Program-made: the position numbers and the translations under genes
NCBI RefSeq assembly: GCF_003353175.1
Contig: NZ_QHKS01000006.1
Span: 124,001-188,000, forward strand
Source of the DNA: Paraburkholderia lacunae
GTDB lineage: Bacteria > Pseudomonadota > Gammaproteobacteria > Burkholderiales > Burkholderiaceae
Length of the DNA stretch: 64,000 nucleotides
Direction of reading: 5' to 3'
Shown: positions 32,347 to 41,132 of the stretch, piece by piece
Layout: every line of letters starts with the position of its first letter
How positions within the stretch are numbered: the stretch's first letter is position 1
The notes under the pieces: model-generated
What the model was told of the DNA's origin: nothing
What the model saw: only the letters and a program-made list of their open reading frames with translations
The model's database searches: none

Positions 32347-33924
32347 TTACTGTATCGTGGCCGATGCTTGCGAGCGTCGCTGTGCCCTGCCGGACCCAGC
32401 AGATTCCAGATGCGGCAACTTCGAGTGGCTCAGGAAGCCAAACACCATCGCGGCCGATAGCACACTGATTCCGGCGAGCACATAAAGTAGAAGATGGAAT
32501 GCGGCACCGTAACTTTGCACGAGCGCGACACGCGTCGCATGCGGCAGCAGCTCCAACGTGCGCGACATGTCGCCCATCGCGAGTCGATTGGCTGCTTCGC
32601 TCAGCGTCGCGCCACCGCTACCGGCAAGCGCTGCGCGGCGCAAGCTCGACTCCACCATGCCCGCCAGGAGCGCCGAGACGATTGCGAGCGCGATACCCTC
32701 CCCGGCGACGCGCGTCGTGTTGAAGATGCCCGTAGCCATGCCCGCGCGCTCCTTCGGCACAACGCTGACGGCGAGCCCGTCCATCAGCCCCCACGGCAGG
32801 CTCACGCCGATGCCAATGACGATCATGGCCAAGAGCGTCTGCGTGAGCAGTTGCCCCGGCGGGCATTGGGCGAGCCACACATGACCGCATGCGCAGAGCA
32901 GCAATCCGACGCCTGCGATGAAGCCGGCCGTCAGCCACCGGGTCAGCAAGCCGGCGACGAGGGGCATCATGAGCATCGGCGCCGACAATGCGAACATCAT
33001 TTGTCCGGCCGTCACCGCGTCGCGGCCCTCAACGCCGATAAAGCGCAAGGGCAGTAGCACGACCAGAACGACATATGAGTAGGCGGGCGCTGCCGCGAGA
33101 AACTGGACCCCAATGAAACGCGGGTAGCGGAAAAGCGACAAGTCGAGCATCGGCCGTCTCGCGCGGCGCTCCACGACAATGAAGGCGGCCATGGCGACAC
33201 CGGAAACAACGAGCATGGCCACCACGGGCGCGCTCAACCATCCGCCTTCGGGCACGCGCAGCACCGCGTAGGTGAAGAGCGTCAATGCGCATGTAAACGT
33301 CGTCGCACCCGGCCAATCGAGACCGGTCGCGCCCGGGTCCCTCGTCTCCCGGATCCATTTTCCGCCGAATGCGAACGCGACGAGCGTTATCGCCGTCACG
33401 CTGAGGAACACCGACCGCCAGCCGAAATGCTCGATGAGAATTCCGGCGACAACAGGCCCGCACGACAAACCGACGCCAAACGTGGTCCCGAGCAGGCTGA
33501 ATGCACGCGTCCGAGCCTCGCCCTCGAATTCCTGAGCGAGCGCGGCGGCACCTGACGACAGGGCCGCGGCACTGAATATGCCTTGGAGTGCGCGAAGAAC
33601 ATCGAGTCCGGACATGCTCGAGGCTTGCGTCGCAAGGAGCGATAAGATCGCAAATCCCAGCGTGCCGCAAAGGAACAAGCGCTTGCGCCCGTAGCGGTCG
33701 GCCAGCGAACCGCCAACCATCAGACTGCTGCCGAAGGCGAGCATGAACGCGTTTGTGACCCAGTTGAGAGCGATCGGGGTCCCGCCCAAGGATTGCGCGA
33801 TGGCCGGCAAAGCAACGGCCGGGCCGGTGAAGCTGACGGGCATCGAAAGTCCAGAAAGACACACGGCGCCCAGAACCAGTAGCTTGTGCGCTGGGCGGTG
33901 CGAGTCGGTGGCAGCGTTGGCCAT
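32347..33924 (-). CDS. DHA2-family MFS drug transporter
   Basis: 525 residues with about fourteen membrane segments. Motif A is present as GGSLADRYGRKRLFL after helix two, and motif C-like sequence LSCGPVVAGILIEHFGWRSV in helix five identifies a drug:H+ antiporter. GAGG lies seven bases before the ATG. It is a lone gene without an adaptor or outer-membrane partner and without an adjacent regulator, next to the right copy of the 212-bp repeat. It could export the product of the nearby biosynthetic operon, but nothing in the sequence proves this. Confidence 0.85.
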   Translation of the reverse strand: MANAATDSHRPAHKLLVLGAVCLSGLSMPVSFTGPAVALPAIAQSLGGTPIALNWVTNAFMLAFGSSLMVGGSLADRYGRKRLFLCGTLGFAILSLLATQASSMSGLDVLRALQGIFSAAALSSGAAALAQEFEGEARTRAFSLLGTTFGVGLSCGPVVAGILIEHFGWRSVFLSVTAITLVAFAFGGKWIRETRDPGATGLDWPGATTFTCALTLFTYAVLRVPEGGWLSAPVVAMLVVSGVAMAAFIVVERRARRPMLDLSLFRYPRFIGVQFLAAAPAYSYVVLVVLLPLRFIGVEGRDAVTAGQMMFALSAPMLMMPLVAGLLTRWLTAGFIAGVGLLLCACGHVWLAQCPPGQLLTQTLLAMIVIGIGVSLPWGLMDGLAVSVVPKERAGMATGIFNTTRVAGEGIALAIVSALLAGMVESSLRRAALAGSGGATLSEAANRLAMGDMSRTLELLPHATRVALVQSYGAAFHLLLYVLAGISVLSAAMVFGFLSHSKLPHLESAGSGRAQRRSQASATIQ

Positions 33925-34187
33925 ACGGATTCCTCAAAAGAGATGCCGGGCGGAGCCTCCCGCCTCGATGGCAGAGGCGAGCCTTTGTACCAAGGCCGAT
34001 ACTAGCTGGATTGAATTTGTGATTAAATCGATCTCCATTCCGATCTATCCGGACAAATACTCCGCAATCGACCCGAGCGATAGGCAATCTGAGTGGACTG
34101 ACCGCTTCGTGCGTGCGCTGATGTCGACAACGGCCGACAGCCCGTGGGAGAGTCCGCATGACGGGGCGATCGCTTGACTTCGATACC

Positions 34188-34399
34188 CGGTAGCGGTTGC
34201 CCCGCACTCTGTTCGGTCACTTGTTGACGCAGCACGTTGACTGCGTTGAACGGTTAGTGCTTAACGGGAATCGGATGCTGCGTAGTGTCTGCGTCTACGT
34301 TCGTCGCGGCTTTGGCTGACGTTCGTTTGCGCGGGCTGGGCTTCGTGGCTGCCGGTGTTTCCGTCGTCGCTATTTGTGATGCCTCCGCAAGAAGGCGCG
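34188..34399 (+). repeat. right copy of the 212-bp direct repeat
   Basis: Same orientation and length as 7047-7258. This copy contains the 3' end of an apparently intact gene, so it is probably the parental side. Outside the repeat the 263 bp toward the transporter gene show no gene. Confidence 0.85.
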
Positions 34400-34580
34400 C
34401 AGCACGGTTCGCGGTGATGCGGCTTTGAGGGATGCCCTTCGCATCGAGCGCGATCACCTGGTACAGCTCACGGTCACACTCGAGATCCTGCTGATATCGT
34501 TCCGCCGTTTCGACAAGCAAATCAATCATGGTCTGCTGACGCCGTCTTTCGTCACTCGTGATGGCAGGATTCCTACGCAT
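34254..34580 (-). CDS. small hypothetical protein with a Lys/Thr-rich tail
   Basis: 108 residues from an ATG; a TTG 13 codons upstream would add LNKLITLASS-type sequence and neither start has a clear ribosome-binding site. The N-terminal half (MRRNPAITSDERRRQQTMID, ETAERYQQDLECDRELYQ) is helical and charged; the C-terminal third is Ala/Thr/Lys-rich (PRKRTSAKAATN). I do not recognise the family. The last 48 codons are duplicated at 7113-7258. Its 3' end may be the recombination or insertion target that gave rise to the bracketed 27-kb block. Confidence 0.55.
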   Translation of the reverse strand: MRRNPAITSDERRRQQTMIDLLVETAERYQQDLECDRELYQVIALDAKGIPQSRITANRAARLLAEASQIATTETPAATKPSPRKRTSAKAATNVDADTTQHPIPVKH

Positions 34581-34807
34581 TGAGGATGCAAGTGTTATCA
34601 GCTTGTTGAGTTGGCTCAACGAGGGTCGGCTTTTTTGCTGGCGGCGAATATCCCAAAAACATGGGCGTCCTGCAATCTGCTAGGTTTACCCCGCGTCGAG
34701 AATGGCCGCTCGATGTTCGATGCGGCCAACCTTATATGTGGGCGTGCGCCGCAAACGAACGTTGCGGTACGTGATGAAAACGAAGCCGATAACAACGAGC
34801 AGATTTC

Positions 34808-35821
34808 ATGCAAAAGTGCGATAACCCAAGGCGTCCGATTTGTTACCCGAACTGGAAAGAGGAAGAGGCTGCCGCAAGAAAGCGAGCCGAAGACGACAAG
34901 CAGGACTGTATCGACTGCTGGCGCTTCTATCAGAAGAAGGCCGAGGCCATCGTATCCGTTGACGATCCGGTTGCGCGTAACCGGCGTATCAACGCGGCCT
35001 ACGCGCAATTGTGGCTGGACGATCACCGGTTCCAGTGGGCGGGGCTCGCTGCATTTGCATCCAAACAGGTAGGCTGCGGCCTGCTCAACGCCGCAGAGAT
35101 GATCGGCAAGTCGAACCGACAGCCGGACGCCTATCAGCAATGGGACAAAACAAGTTCGCCGCTTGAACGCCTGTCGCCCCATGCCTCGCCGCGTATGCCG
35201 GTGCCTGATCAGGCGTCCGGCGAAGGCGCACGCAAGCTGTATGAGATGCTGGCGAAGGGCAACACCGCATTGTTTCTCGATATCTGGCCGCTGCACATGT
35301 TTTACAAGAAATTCGGTTTGCAGAGGTTTGAGCGCTGCCTAACCGAACGAGCGCTATTGAGTGGGGCCGTCAACTGGCCGATTGCAGATTCGGTCAGATT
35401 CGGCGTTCCCGCGCCGGAAATTCGAAGGGGATTTAAGGCGGTTGATGCCGGGGACATTACAGGCGGCGTAGAGCTACTGGCCCGGCATGAGCAACTCAAT
35501 ATCCTGCAACCAGCCATGTACAACGACCCTACGTTTGCCATGCTGACGAGGGCCAATCAGTTTGCGTGGGCGTTGAACATCCCAACCGGATCTGCGCGGG
35601 AAATCCAGTTGACGCTTGCCAATCAATGCACGGTCACGGGTGCCAGCGCAAAATACGAGATATTCAGCAAGGAGCCTCTGGCGAACCTTGCTGATCCTGG
35701 TCAACGGATGGCATTTGTCCTGCGCGCGGCGCACCGGTTTGATGACTTGCTGCGCCATCCGATCGAACGCCAATCAGTCGAGAACTCGCTGTTCCTTCTT
35801 GCCGGAGGTGGTGGACGATGA
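34808..35821 (+). CDS. uncharacterised protein of a probable effector cassette
   Basis: 337 residues, soluble, with a Cys-rich start (CDNPRRPICYPNW) and conserved-looking blocks NAAYAQLWLDDHRFQWAGLA, FASKQVGCGLLNAAEM and KGNTALFLDIWPLHMFYKKF. I associate this pattern with uncharacterised proteins encoded beside type VI secretion effectors in Burkholderia, but I cannot name a domain with certainty. It overlaps the next gene by four bases (ATGA), forming a three- or four-gene unit with a lysozyme-like gene downstream. No catalytic motif is visible. The G+C content is slightly lower than that of the biosynthetic operon. Confidence 0.6.
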   Translation: MQKCDNPRRPICYPNWKEEEAAARKRAEDDKQDCIDCWRFYQKKAEAIVSVDDPVARNRRINAAYAQLWLDDHRFQWAGLAAFASKQVGCGLLNAAEMIGKSNRQPDAYQQWDKTSSPLERLSPHASPRMPVPDQASGEGARKLYEMLAKGNTALFLDIWPLHMFYKKFGLQRFERCLTERALLSGAVNWPIADSVRFGVPAPEIRRGFKAVDAGDITGGVELLARHEQLNILQPAMYNDPTFAMLTRANQFAWALNIPTGSAREIQLTLANQCTVTGASAKYEIFSKEPLANLADPGQRMAFVLRAAHRFDDLLRHPIERQSVENSLFLLAGGGGR

Positions 35822-36447
35822 CAGAAACGCGAACCACCAAATGGCGATGGCGGGTTATCGGTTTAATTCTTGGATTTGCTGCTGTGTGGGGAATCTATTT
35901 GAGAGCCAGGCCAGTCGATGAAGTTGTTTTGACGCTCGGTGAACCTTATCAGCAAGTACGTCAGCAATCACACTCAACCCTGCCCCCCGCCGAGCCTAAT
36001 GCAAACTGGGGCGGCTATGTCAGTCGTCCTGCGAGATTGCGCTTCAACGACCCCCAATATGGCTTCATTACTCCTGCCGCGAAATTCCTGACGGTAGGTT
36101 ATGACGGGCAGGGCAACGTGTGGTCAGTGACCCTATCGCCGCAAATCGAAACATTGCCGCTTGACGACGCCATGGAGATTTTTATTGATTTGCAGGATCA
36201 ACTTCTGCGTGGAGGATGGCGTCGAACCCGGACTGCCGAAAATCCGCCCATCACGGATACGCCGGCCATCCGAGCGCAAATCCGTGACCGATCCGATCCG
36301 ATAACCTATTGGATAGCCGACAACAAATATGAAGTCATTCTCGACATTCGCCGCTTCGTTCACGAGAACCGCCCGAACGACGAACGCTACCTGATAACAC
36401 TGCGATTGAGCGGCCCGCCTTTAATGACGGACAGCCCCGCTAGCTAA
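35818..36447 (+). CDS. hypothetical membrane-anchored protein
   Basis: 209 residues with one N-terminal membrane helix (about 12-29: RVIGLILGFAAVWGIYL) and a C-terminal domain that should face the periplasm. The soluble part contains a beta-rich segment (KFLTVGYDGQGNVWSVTLSP) and a predicted helix LDDAMEIFIDLQDQLLRGGW. I do not recognise it. Its four-base overlap with the previous gene implies coupled translation. Single-pass proteins with periplasmic domains are common as accessory or immunity proteins in effector cassettes; that is only context. Confidence 0.65.
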   Translation: MTETRTTKWRWRVIGLILGFAAVWGIYLRARPVDEVVLTLGEPYQQVRQQSHSTLPPAEPNANWGGYVSRPARLRFNDPQYGFITPAAKFLTVGYDGQGNVWSVTLSPQIETLPLDDAMEIFIDLQDQLLRGGWRRTRTAENPPITDTPAIRAQIRDRSDPITYWIADNKYEVILDIRRFVHENRPNDERYLITLRLSGPPLMTDSPAS

Positions 36448-36570
36448 TGCGTGACCACATGACATAAAACGGAAGCATCGACGAGGAATATACCCTATCC
36501 GTTCTGATAGGTTGTTATCGCACCCGCGTCGCCTGTTATGCTCTTCACCGGTCATTTCAAGGAGTGGGGA

Positions 36571-37080
36571 ATGCCAGGTGCCAATGACAGTATGAGAATG
36601 AGTCAAGCCGGGTATGCAGCTTTGCGATTCAATGAGGGCGTTGTGATGCGCTACTACAACGATGCGCCGGTGAACGGTAATTGCACGTGGGGTATCGGTA
36701 CGCTAGCTCACTTGGGGCCATGCACGCCAGAAGAGCTTAAGCGAACTGTCCTTCCGCAACAGGCCAACGCGGTCCTTCAATCTCGCGTGCAAGATGCAGA
36801 GCGTCGGCTTAGGGCTATTGTTACGGAGCGTCAGTTGACGCAGGCACAATTCGATGCGGCCGTATCGTTCGCGTACAACTCGAGTAACGTCAACACCCGG
36901 CAAGCGCTCTCTCCTGCGAATGGTGGACATATGACGGATGTGGTTTCACAGATGATGAGCAACGTGATGATTACCCCGCGTAGACCGGATGGCACTGCGG
37001 CCGGGCCCGCGCAGCGCAGTCAAGGACTTGTGAATCGGCGTGTGCGCGAATCCGCTCCCTTCCGGCAGTCTGCGCAATGA
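36571..37080 (+). CDS. lysozyme-like (GH24-type) muramidase, putative secreted effector
   Basis: 169 residues. The N-terminal region contains the phage-lysozyme signature FNEGVVMRYYNDAPVNGNCT followed by WGIGTLAH: catalytic Glu E22, Asp D31 nine residues later as in T4 lysozyme (E11/D20), and a Thr at 39. It should cleave the glycan strand of peptidoglycan. AAGGAG at six bases supports the ATG. There is no signal peptide, holin or other phage gene, and the downstream overlapping gene encodes a small exported protein, so export by a contractile system with protection by an immunity protein is more likely than prophage lysis. Confidence 0.75.
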   Translation: MPGANDSMRMSQAGYAALRFNEGVVMRYYNDAPVNGNCTWGIGTLAHLGPCTPEELKRTVLPQQANAVLQSRVQDAERRLRAIVTERQLTQAQFDAAVSFAYNSSNVNTRQALSPANGGHMTDVVSQMMSNVMITPRRPDGTAAGPAQRSQGLVNRRVRESAPFRQSAQ

Positions 37081-37520
37081 GCGTCCGTCAGTTATGCGCG
37101 GCCGTTGCACTGATCCTCGCGGCTGGACTATCTAACGCGCAAGGGGGTACGTCAGAGGCGAGGCTATCGCCGGCTGGATTTGCAGGCAGATGGGTGGTTA
37201 CGGATGTCGTGGCCTACTCCACCATTTCGGCTGGTATTCCAGAAGCGAAGCGAATTCTCGGCCAGGTCCTGACGATCTCACCGAAAGGTATTGAATTCAG
37301 CAACCAGAACTGCACACCCCATGACGGCTTCCTCGTAAGCGAGGTGGACAGCGCCGCGAAGTTGAAGGAGCTTTACGACGTGTATCCACCGGACGTCGGC
37401 TTGCCTGCGCGCACCACGTTGCTGGACAGCGCGAACTGCACCGCCGTTTTTCGCATGGCAGATAACCGTATCGCATTTGGGTGGAACGGCGTGATGGTGC
37501 GAGCTATGCGCGAAAAGTGA
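37077..37520 (+). CDS. small exported protein, putative lysozyme-effector immunity protein
   Basis: 147 residues with a clear cleavable signal peptide (AAVALILAAGLSNAQ, cleavage near 21) and two cysteines in the mature part (NQNCTPHDG, SANCTAVFR) that could form a disulfide. The gene overlaps the lysozyme-like gene by four bases (ATGA), the classic arrangement of effector and immunity pairs, and the product would be in the periplasm, where the muramidase acts. I do not recognise the family. Role is inferred from context only. Confidence 0.65.
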   Translation: MSVRQLCAAVALILAAGLSNAQGGTSEARLSPAGFAGRWVVTDVVAYSTISAGIPEAKRILGQVLTISPKGIEFSNQNCTPHDGFLVSEVDSAAKLKELYDVYPPDVGLPARTTLLDSANCTAVFRMADNRIAFGWNGVMVRAMREK

Positions 37521-37616
37521 TCGAACAACGCAGGTCAAATCCGACTCACCCAAGGCATCTGTATTCACAACGATGCCTGACCGGGGCGCGCACCTAAGCT
37601 CTGCAAAGAACATTGA

Positions 37617-37645
37617 GTGCGACAGGATAAAACCTGCCGCACTTT
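37617..37645. terminator. bidirectional terminator between convergent genes
   Basis: Arms GTGCGACAGG and CCTGCCGCAC (one mismatch) flank the loop ATAAAA and are followed by TTT on the plus strand. The hairpin lies between the convergent immunity-like gene and the ABC permease gene. Confidence 0.5.
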
Positions 37646-37654
37646 CCCGAACCT

Positions 37655-38506
37655 CTACTTCACCGCCCCCAACGCCAACCCCTTTACCAGATACCGCTGC
37701 AACCACGCAAACACAATTGAAACCGGCAGCGTCGCGCACAGGGTAGCGGCCATCACCAGATGCCACTCGACGACGTACTTCCCGGCGACCATGTCGGTCA
37801 CCTGAACGGTGAGAGTCTTATTCTCCGGCGACCGAATCAACGTATAAACAACCGCAAACTCATTCCACGCATTAATAAACGTAAAGATCGCGGTAACGAC
37901 AATCGCAGGCACAGCCAACGGCAAGAACACCTTAAAAACAGCCCGAGTCCTCCCACATCCCTCGAGCCAGGCCGACTCTTCAAGATCCCGCGGCACAGTC
38001 TGAAAGTAAGAAGACAACATCCAAACCGCGAACGCGATGTTAAAAGCCGCATAAGAAACGATGACCCCGATCCTGGAGTCAACCAGATTCCCATCCCCAT
38101 AAGGGATCATCGCGGCCAACCTGAACAAGCCAACCACCAGCAGAATCGGCGACAACATCTGCGTCACCAGAAGAAACTGCGAATACAACCCCTTCCCGCG
38201 AAACGGAAACCTCGCCATCGCGTAAGCTGCCGGCAAACTCACAGCCAACGCCAACGCGGTCGACAGGAAGCTGATCACGCAGCTATTCCTCAGCGCCACG
38301 CCAAAATTGGCCGCAACCCACATATCGACGAAATTGCTCCACTGCCAATGCACCGGCAACCACCTTGCGGGATACACAAAAATCTCAGCAGCCGGTTTCA
38401 AGGCGGTAAACAGCATGACGGCAAACGGAAACAGCACCACCACAACCAGTGGAGACAGCGCGAGCCAGCACCACAGCGAGCGCTTCATCTTGACGCTAAG
38501 ACTCAT
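37655..38506 (-). CDS. carbohydrate ABC transporter permease (MalG-like)
   Basis: 283 residues with six hydrophobic segments. The EAA loop that docks on the ATPase is ESAWLEGCGRTRAVFKVFLP, and the C-terminal helix ends LVKGLALGAVK, typical of the CUT1 sugar family. It starts inside the stop of the companion permease gene (ATGA). Together with the other permease, the binding protein and the ATPase encoded divergently it forms an importer for a sugar, polyol or sugar phosphate. Confidence 0.9.
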   Translation of the reverse strand: MSLSVKMKRSLWCWLALSPLVVVVLFPFAVMLFTALKPAAEIFVYPARWLPVHWQWSNFVDMWVAANFGVALRNSCVISFLSTALALAVSLPAAYAMARFPFRGKGLYSQFLLVTQMLSPILLVVGLFRLAAMIPYGDGNLVDSRIGVIVSYAAFNIAFAVWMLSSYFQTVPRDLEESAWLEGCGRTRAVFKVFLPLAVPAIVVTAIFTFINAWNEFAVVYTLIRSPENKTLTVQVTDMVAGKYVVEWHLVMAATLCATLPVSIVFAWLQRYLVKGLALGAVK

Positions 38507-39420
38507 GTCGGACCTCCTTCCTTCGCGGGCTGCAGGCGCAGATAGGCGATCGAGAAAACGAACAGCATGACGAGCATGATCAGCGACACCGCCGCGGCTT
38601 CGCCGGGTCGTCCCAGACGGAAACCGAGCTCGTAGAGATAGGTGACGAGAATGTGCGTGCCGTTGTCAGGGCCGCCTTGCGTCATCACCCAGATGATCGG
38701 GAACGAGTTGAACACGTAGATCACGTTCAGCAGAATCGTCATGTTGACGAACGGCCGCAACAGCGGCAGCGTCAGCTGGCGAAACTGCTGCCAGGCGCTG
38801 GCGCCGTCCATGCGCGCCGCTTCGTAGATATCGCCCGGCACCGACGACAAACCGCCGAGCAGAATCGTCACGGTAAAAGGAATCGACACCAGAATGCCGA
38901 CCGCGATTTCCACCGGGAACGCGAGCTCCGGCGTAGCGAGCCAATGAATCGGACCGCTGATGAATCCGAGTCGCTGCAATGTGACGTTGACCGTGCCGTA
39001 GTCGTCGTTGAAGGCCCAGCGCCAGACCACGGCAGTCATCGTCAGCGAGACGGACCACGGCAGCATCACGATCGTGCGGGCGATGCCACGTCCGTAAAAA
39101 TCCTGATTCAGCACCAGCGCGACCGGCACCGAAATCAGCACTGTGCCGCCCACTACACAGACGGTCCAGGTCACCGTCCGCCTGGCGGCGGCGAGGAAGG
39201 CGGGGTCGCCGAAAATCGTATAGAAATTCTGCAGGCCGGTGAAATCGCGAATCGCGCCGAAGCGCGAGACCTCGTGCAGCGATTGCCACACGATGTTGAA
39301 AATCGGATAGCTGATGATGAACAGCGCCAGCACCAGGCTCGGCGCAATCAGCAACCAGGGCGCTTGCAGGCGCGAAGAAGCGGAAGAAGCCGAAGAAACG
39401 GAAGAAATGGAACGGCTCAT
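38503..39420 (-). CDS. carbohydrate ABC transporter permease (MalF/UgpA-like)
   Basis: 305 residues from the ATG that begins MSRSISSVSSASSASSRLQ; this Ser-rich leader is unusual but precedes the first membrane helix directly. Six hydrophobic segments and the EAA loop EAARMDGASAWQQFRQLTLP are visible. It forms the heterodimeric membrane channel with the MalG-like partner. It lies 142 bp downstream of the binding-protein gene and should be cotranscribed with it. Confidence 0.9.
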   Translation of the reverse strand: MSRSISSVSSASSASSRLQAPWLLIAPSLVLALFIISYPIFNIVWQSLHEVSRFGAIRDFTGLQNFYTIFGDPAFLAAARRTVTWTVCVVGGTVLISVPVALVLNQDFYGRGIARTIVMLPWSVSLTMTAVVWRWAFNDDYGTVNVTLQRLGFISGPIHWLATPELAFPVEIAVGILVSIPFTVTILLGGLSSVPGDIYEAARMDGASAWQQFRQLTLPLLRPFVNMTILLNVIYVFNSFPIIWVMTQGGPDNGTHILVTYLYELGFRLGRPGEAAAVSLIMLVMLFVFSIAYLRLQPAKEGGPT

Positions 39421-39562
39421 GCGTGCTCGATCGTAAGACGCGCCCGCATCAAAAGCGGGCGCGTCGGGATGGGCCGGACAGTGCAGTACCACCGGAACGC
39501 GCGCCGCCTTCGCAACGGCGGCGCGCGTTCCCGGTTCAGCAAATCACTGCGAGACTACGCGA

Positions 39563-40795
39563 TCAATGACCTAGCGACTTGTTCGCTTGCGCGGCCGCTG
39601 TAGTCAACGCATCGGCCGGCTTGGCCTTGCCGAGATAGATCGACTGCATCGCATCGGACACGGCTTTCGCGGTGTCTTCCCAACCGGTCACGGTCGGCGC
39701 GAAGTGGGCAGTCGGCAGCAGCGCGACGAAGGCCTTGGTGTCCGGATCGTTGAACGCCGGATCGGTCGCCTCGGCCTTGGTGGTCGGCAGGAAGCCCTCG
39801 GTCGTCGTGAACTCGACGCGCGGCTCCTTCGTGAACAGGTAGTCGAGGAACTTCCATGCCGACTTCTTCACCTTCGAGTTCTTGAACATCACGATCGAGT
39901 CCGTCACCGCGTAGGTGGCGTGCGTCGTGCCCATCGGGATCGGATCGATACCGTACTTCAGGTTCGGCGCTTCCTTCTTGATCTGCTTGGCGAGGAAGGG
40001 TGCGGAGATCATCATCGCGACGCGGCCCTGCTTGAACAGATTCTGCACGTCTTCACGGCTGAAGCCGGTGACGCCCGGTTGCGTCAGCCCCTGGTCGATC
40101 ATGGTCTTGTACAGCGTGGCCGCCTTGATGCCGGCCGGTGAATTGAACGCTGCCTTGCCGTCCTTGCCGACCACGTCGCCGCCGTTGGTCCACAGGGCGT
40201 AGTAATAGTAGACGTCGGTTTCGATTTCCTTGCCTTGCAGACCGAAGCCGGCAACGCCCTGCGCCTTCAGCTTCTTCGACGCTTCGATCACGTCATTCCA
40301 GGTTTTCGGGCCGTCGGGATAGCCGACCTTCGCGAGCAGGTCCTTGTTGTAGTAGAGCGCGCGCGCAGAAGCTGCGATCGGCAGGCCGTACACCTTGCCG
40401 CTGATCTCGCCCGGCGCGAGGAACGGGCCGATGAAGCGGCCCTTGAAGCTCGGGTCCATGTAGCTGTCGAGCGGCTCGGCAACGTCGTCTTTCACGAAGT
40501 CGAGCAACCACCGCGTGCCGACGATCGCGAGGTCGGCATTGGCGCCGCCGGAAATGTCCGTTTGCAGTTTCTGTTGCAGCGTGTCCCAGTTCACGTCTTC
40601 GATCTTGATGGTCGTGCCGGGATTGGCCTTCTCGAAGTTACGGGCCATCTTTTCGAAGTACGGCGCGGTGGCATCGCTGTAATGCGCGACGGTGACGCGG
40701 ACCGTGTCGGCGTGAGCCGCCACGGCGATACCTGCAAACGCGAGCGCCACGGCAACTTTGCCGAGCGCGAGGGAAGCACGGGCATGCAACGACAT
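39563..40795 (-). CDS. sugar ABC transporter substrate-binding protein
   Basis: 410 residues with a signal peptide (ALAFAGIAVAAHA, cleavage near 29), then the type of family-1 sugar-binding proteins: FEKANPGTTIKIEDVNWDTL, PIAASARALYYNKDLLAKVG and MISAPFLAKQI. It captures the ligand in the periplasm; ligand identity is not deducible. AGGAGAG precedes the ATG. It is the first gene of the minus-strand half of the transporter locus, opposite the SDR and ATPase genes, with inverted repeats in the 337-bp region between them. Confidence 0.9.
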   Translation of the reverse strand: MSLHARASLALGKVAVALAFAGIAVAAHADTVRVTVAHYSDATAPYFEKMARNFEKANPGTTIKIEDVNWDTLQQKLQTDISGGANADLAIVGTRWLLDFVKDDVAEPLDSYMDPSFKGRFIGPFLAPGEISGKVYGLPIAASARALYYNKDLLAKVGYPDGPKTWNDVIEASKKLKAQGVAGFGLQGKEIETDVYYYYALWTNGGDVVGKDGKAAFNSPAGIKAATLYKTMIDQGLTQPGVTGFSREDVQNLFKQGRVAMMISAPFLAKQIKKEAPNLKYGIDPIPMGTTHATYAVTDSIVMFKNSKVKKSAWKFLDYLFTKEPRVEFTTTEGFLPTTKAEATDPAFNDPDTKAFVALLPTAHFAPTVTGWEDTAKAVSDAMQSIYLGKAKPADALTTAAAQANKSLGH

Positions 40796-40816
40796 TTCTC
40801 TCTCCTGTGTCGATCG

Positions 40817-40840
40817 GAGTTAGCGCTTTAACGCTTACTC
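40817..40840. promoter_or_regulatory. inverted repeat upstream of the binding-protein gene
   Basis: GAGTTAGCG, six bases, CGCTTACTC form a 24-bp palindrome with one mismatch, 22 bp before the start of the binding-protein gene, where a repressor would block transcription or elongation. Confidence 0.5.
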
Positions 40841-40914
40841 CGGTCCCATCCAACGATGGTGGGGGTGGTCTGCTGCCGTCGCCGGCCGCTTTGGGTTGAA
40901 TTGTTTGAAAAAAT

Positions 40915-40946
40915 CCTACATGACGAAAAATCGCTTGTCACGTAGG
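40915..40946. promoter_or_regulatory. inverted repeat in the divergent sugar-transport promoter region
   Basis: CCTACATGAC, twelve bases, GTCACGTAGG have one mismatch. A shorter perfect palindrome CGTAG-GGT-CTACG overlaps its right arm at 40941-40953. These probably belong to the divergent promoters. Confidence 0.45.
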
Positions 40947-41072
40947 GTCTACGATATTTTTTCTCGGCCGATTTTGTGCCTAAGATGCTGTAAAGCAGGC
41001 GTATTTTGTGCGGCGCGAAGAAACGGATACCCAATCTTCGGGATGGCCGGACACTTGCGGGGTTGTCGGATT

Positions 41073-41087
41073 TGTAGGAAATTTACA
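41073..41087. promoter_or_regulatory. TGTA-N7-TACA box, RpiR-type operator candidate
   Basis: TGTAGGAAATTTACA matches the general form TGTA-N7-TACA known for HexR, a member of the RpiR family. It lies 46 bp upstream of the SDR gene; an RpiR-type gene is encoded 2 kb downstream in the same locus. Confidence 0.5.
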
Positions 41088-41132
41088 CGCCAAACCAGCG
41101 GCGGCAGCGAGGGCTTGAGGAGTGAGGCGAAC

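Noticed and set aside
34616..35296. A 226-codon minus-strand frame
   Set aside because: It is antisense to the uncharacterised effector-cassette gene, whose codon pattern and operon overlaps mark it as the real one.
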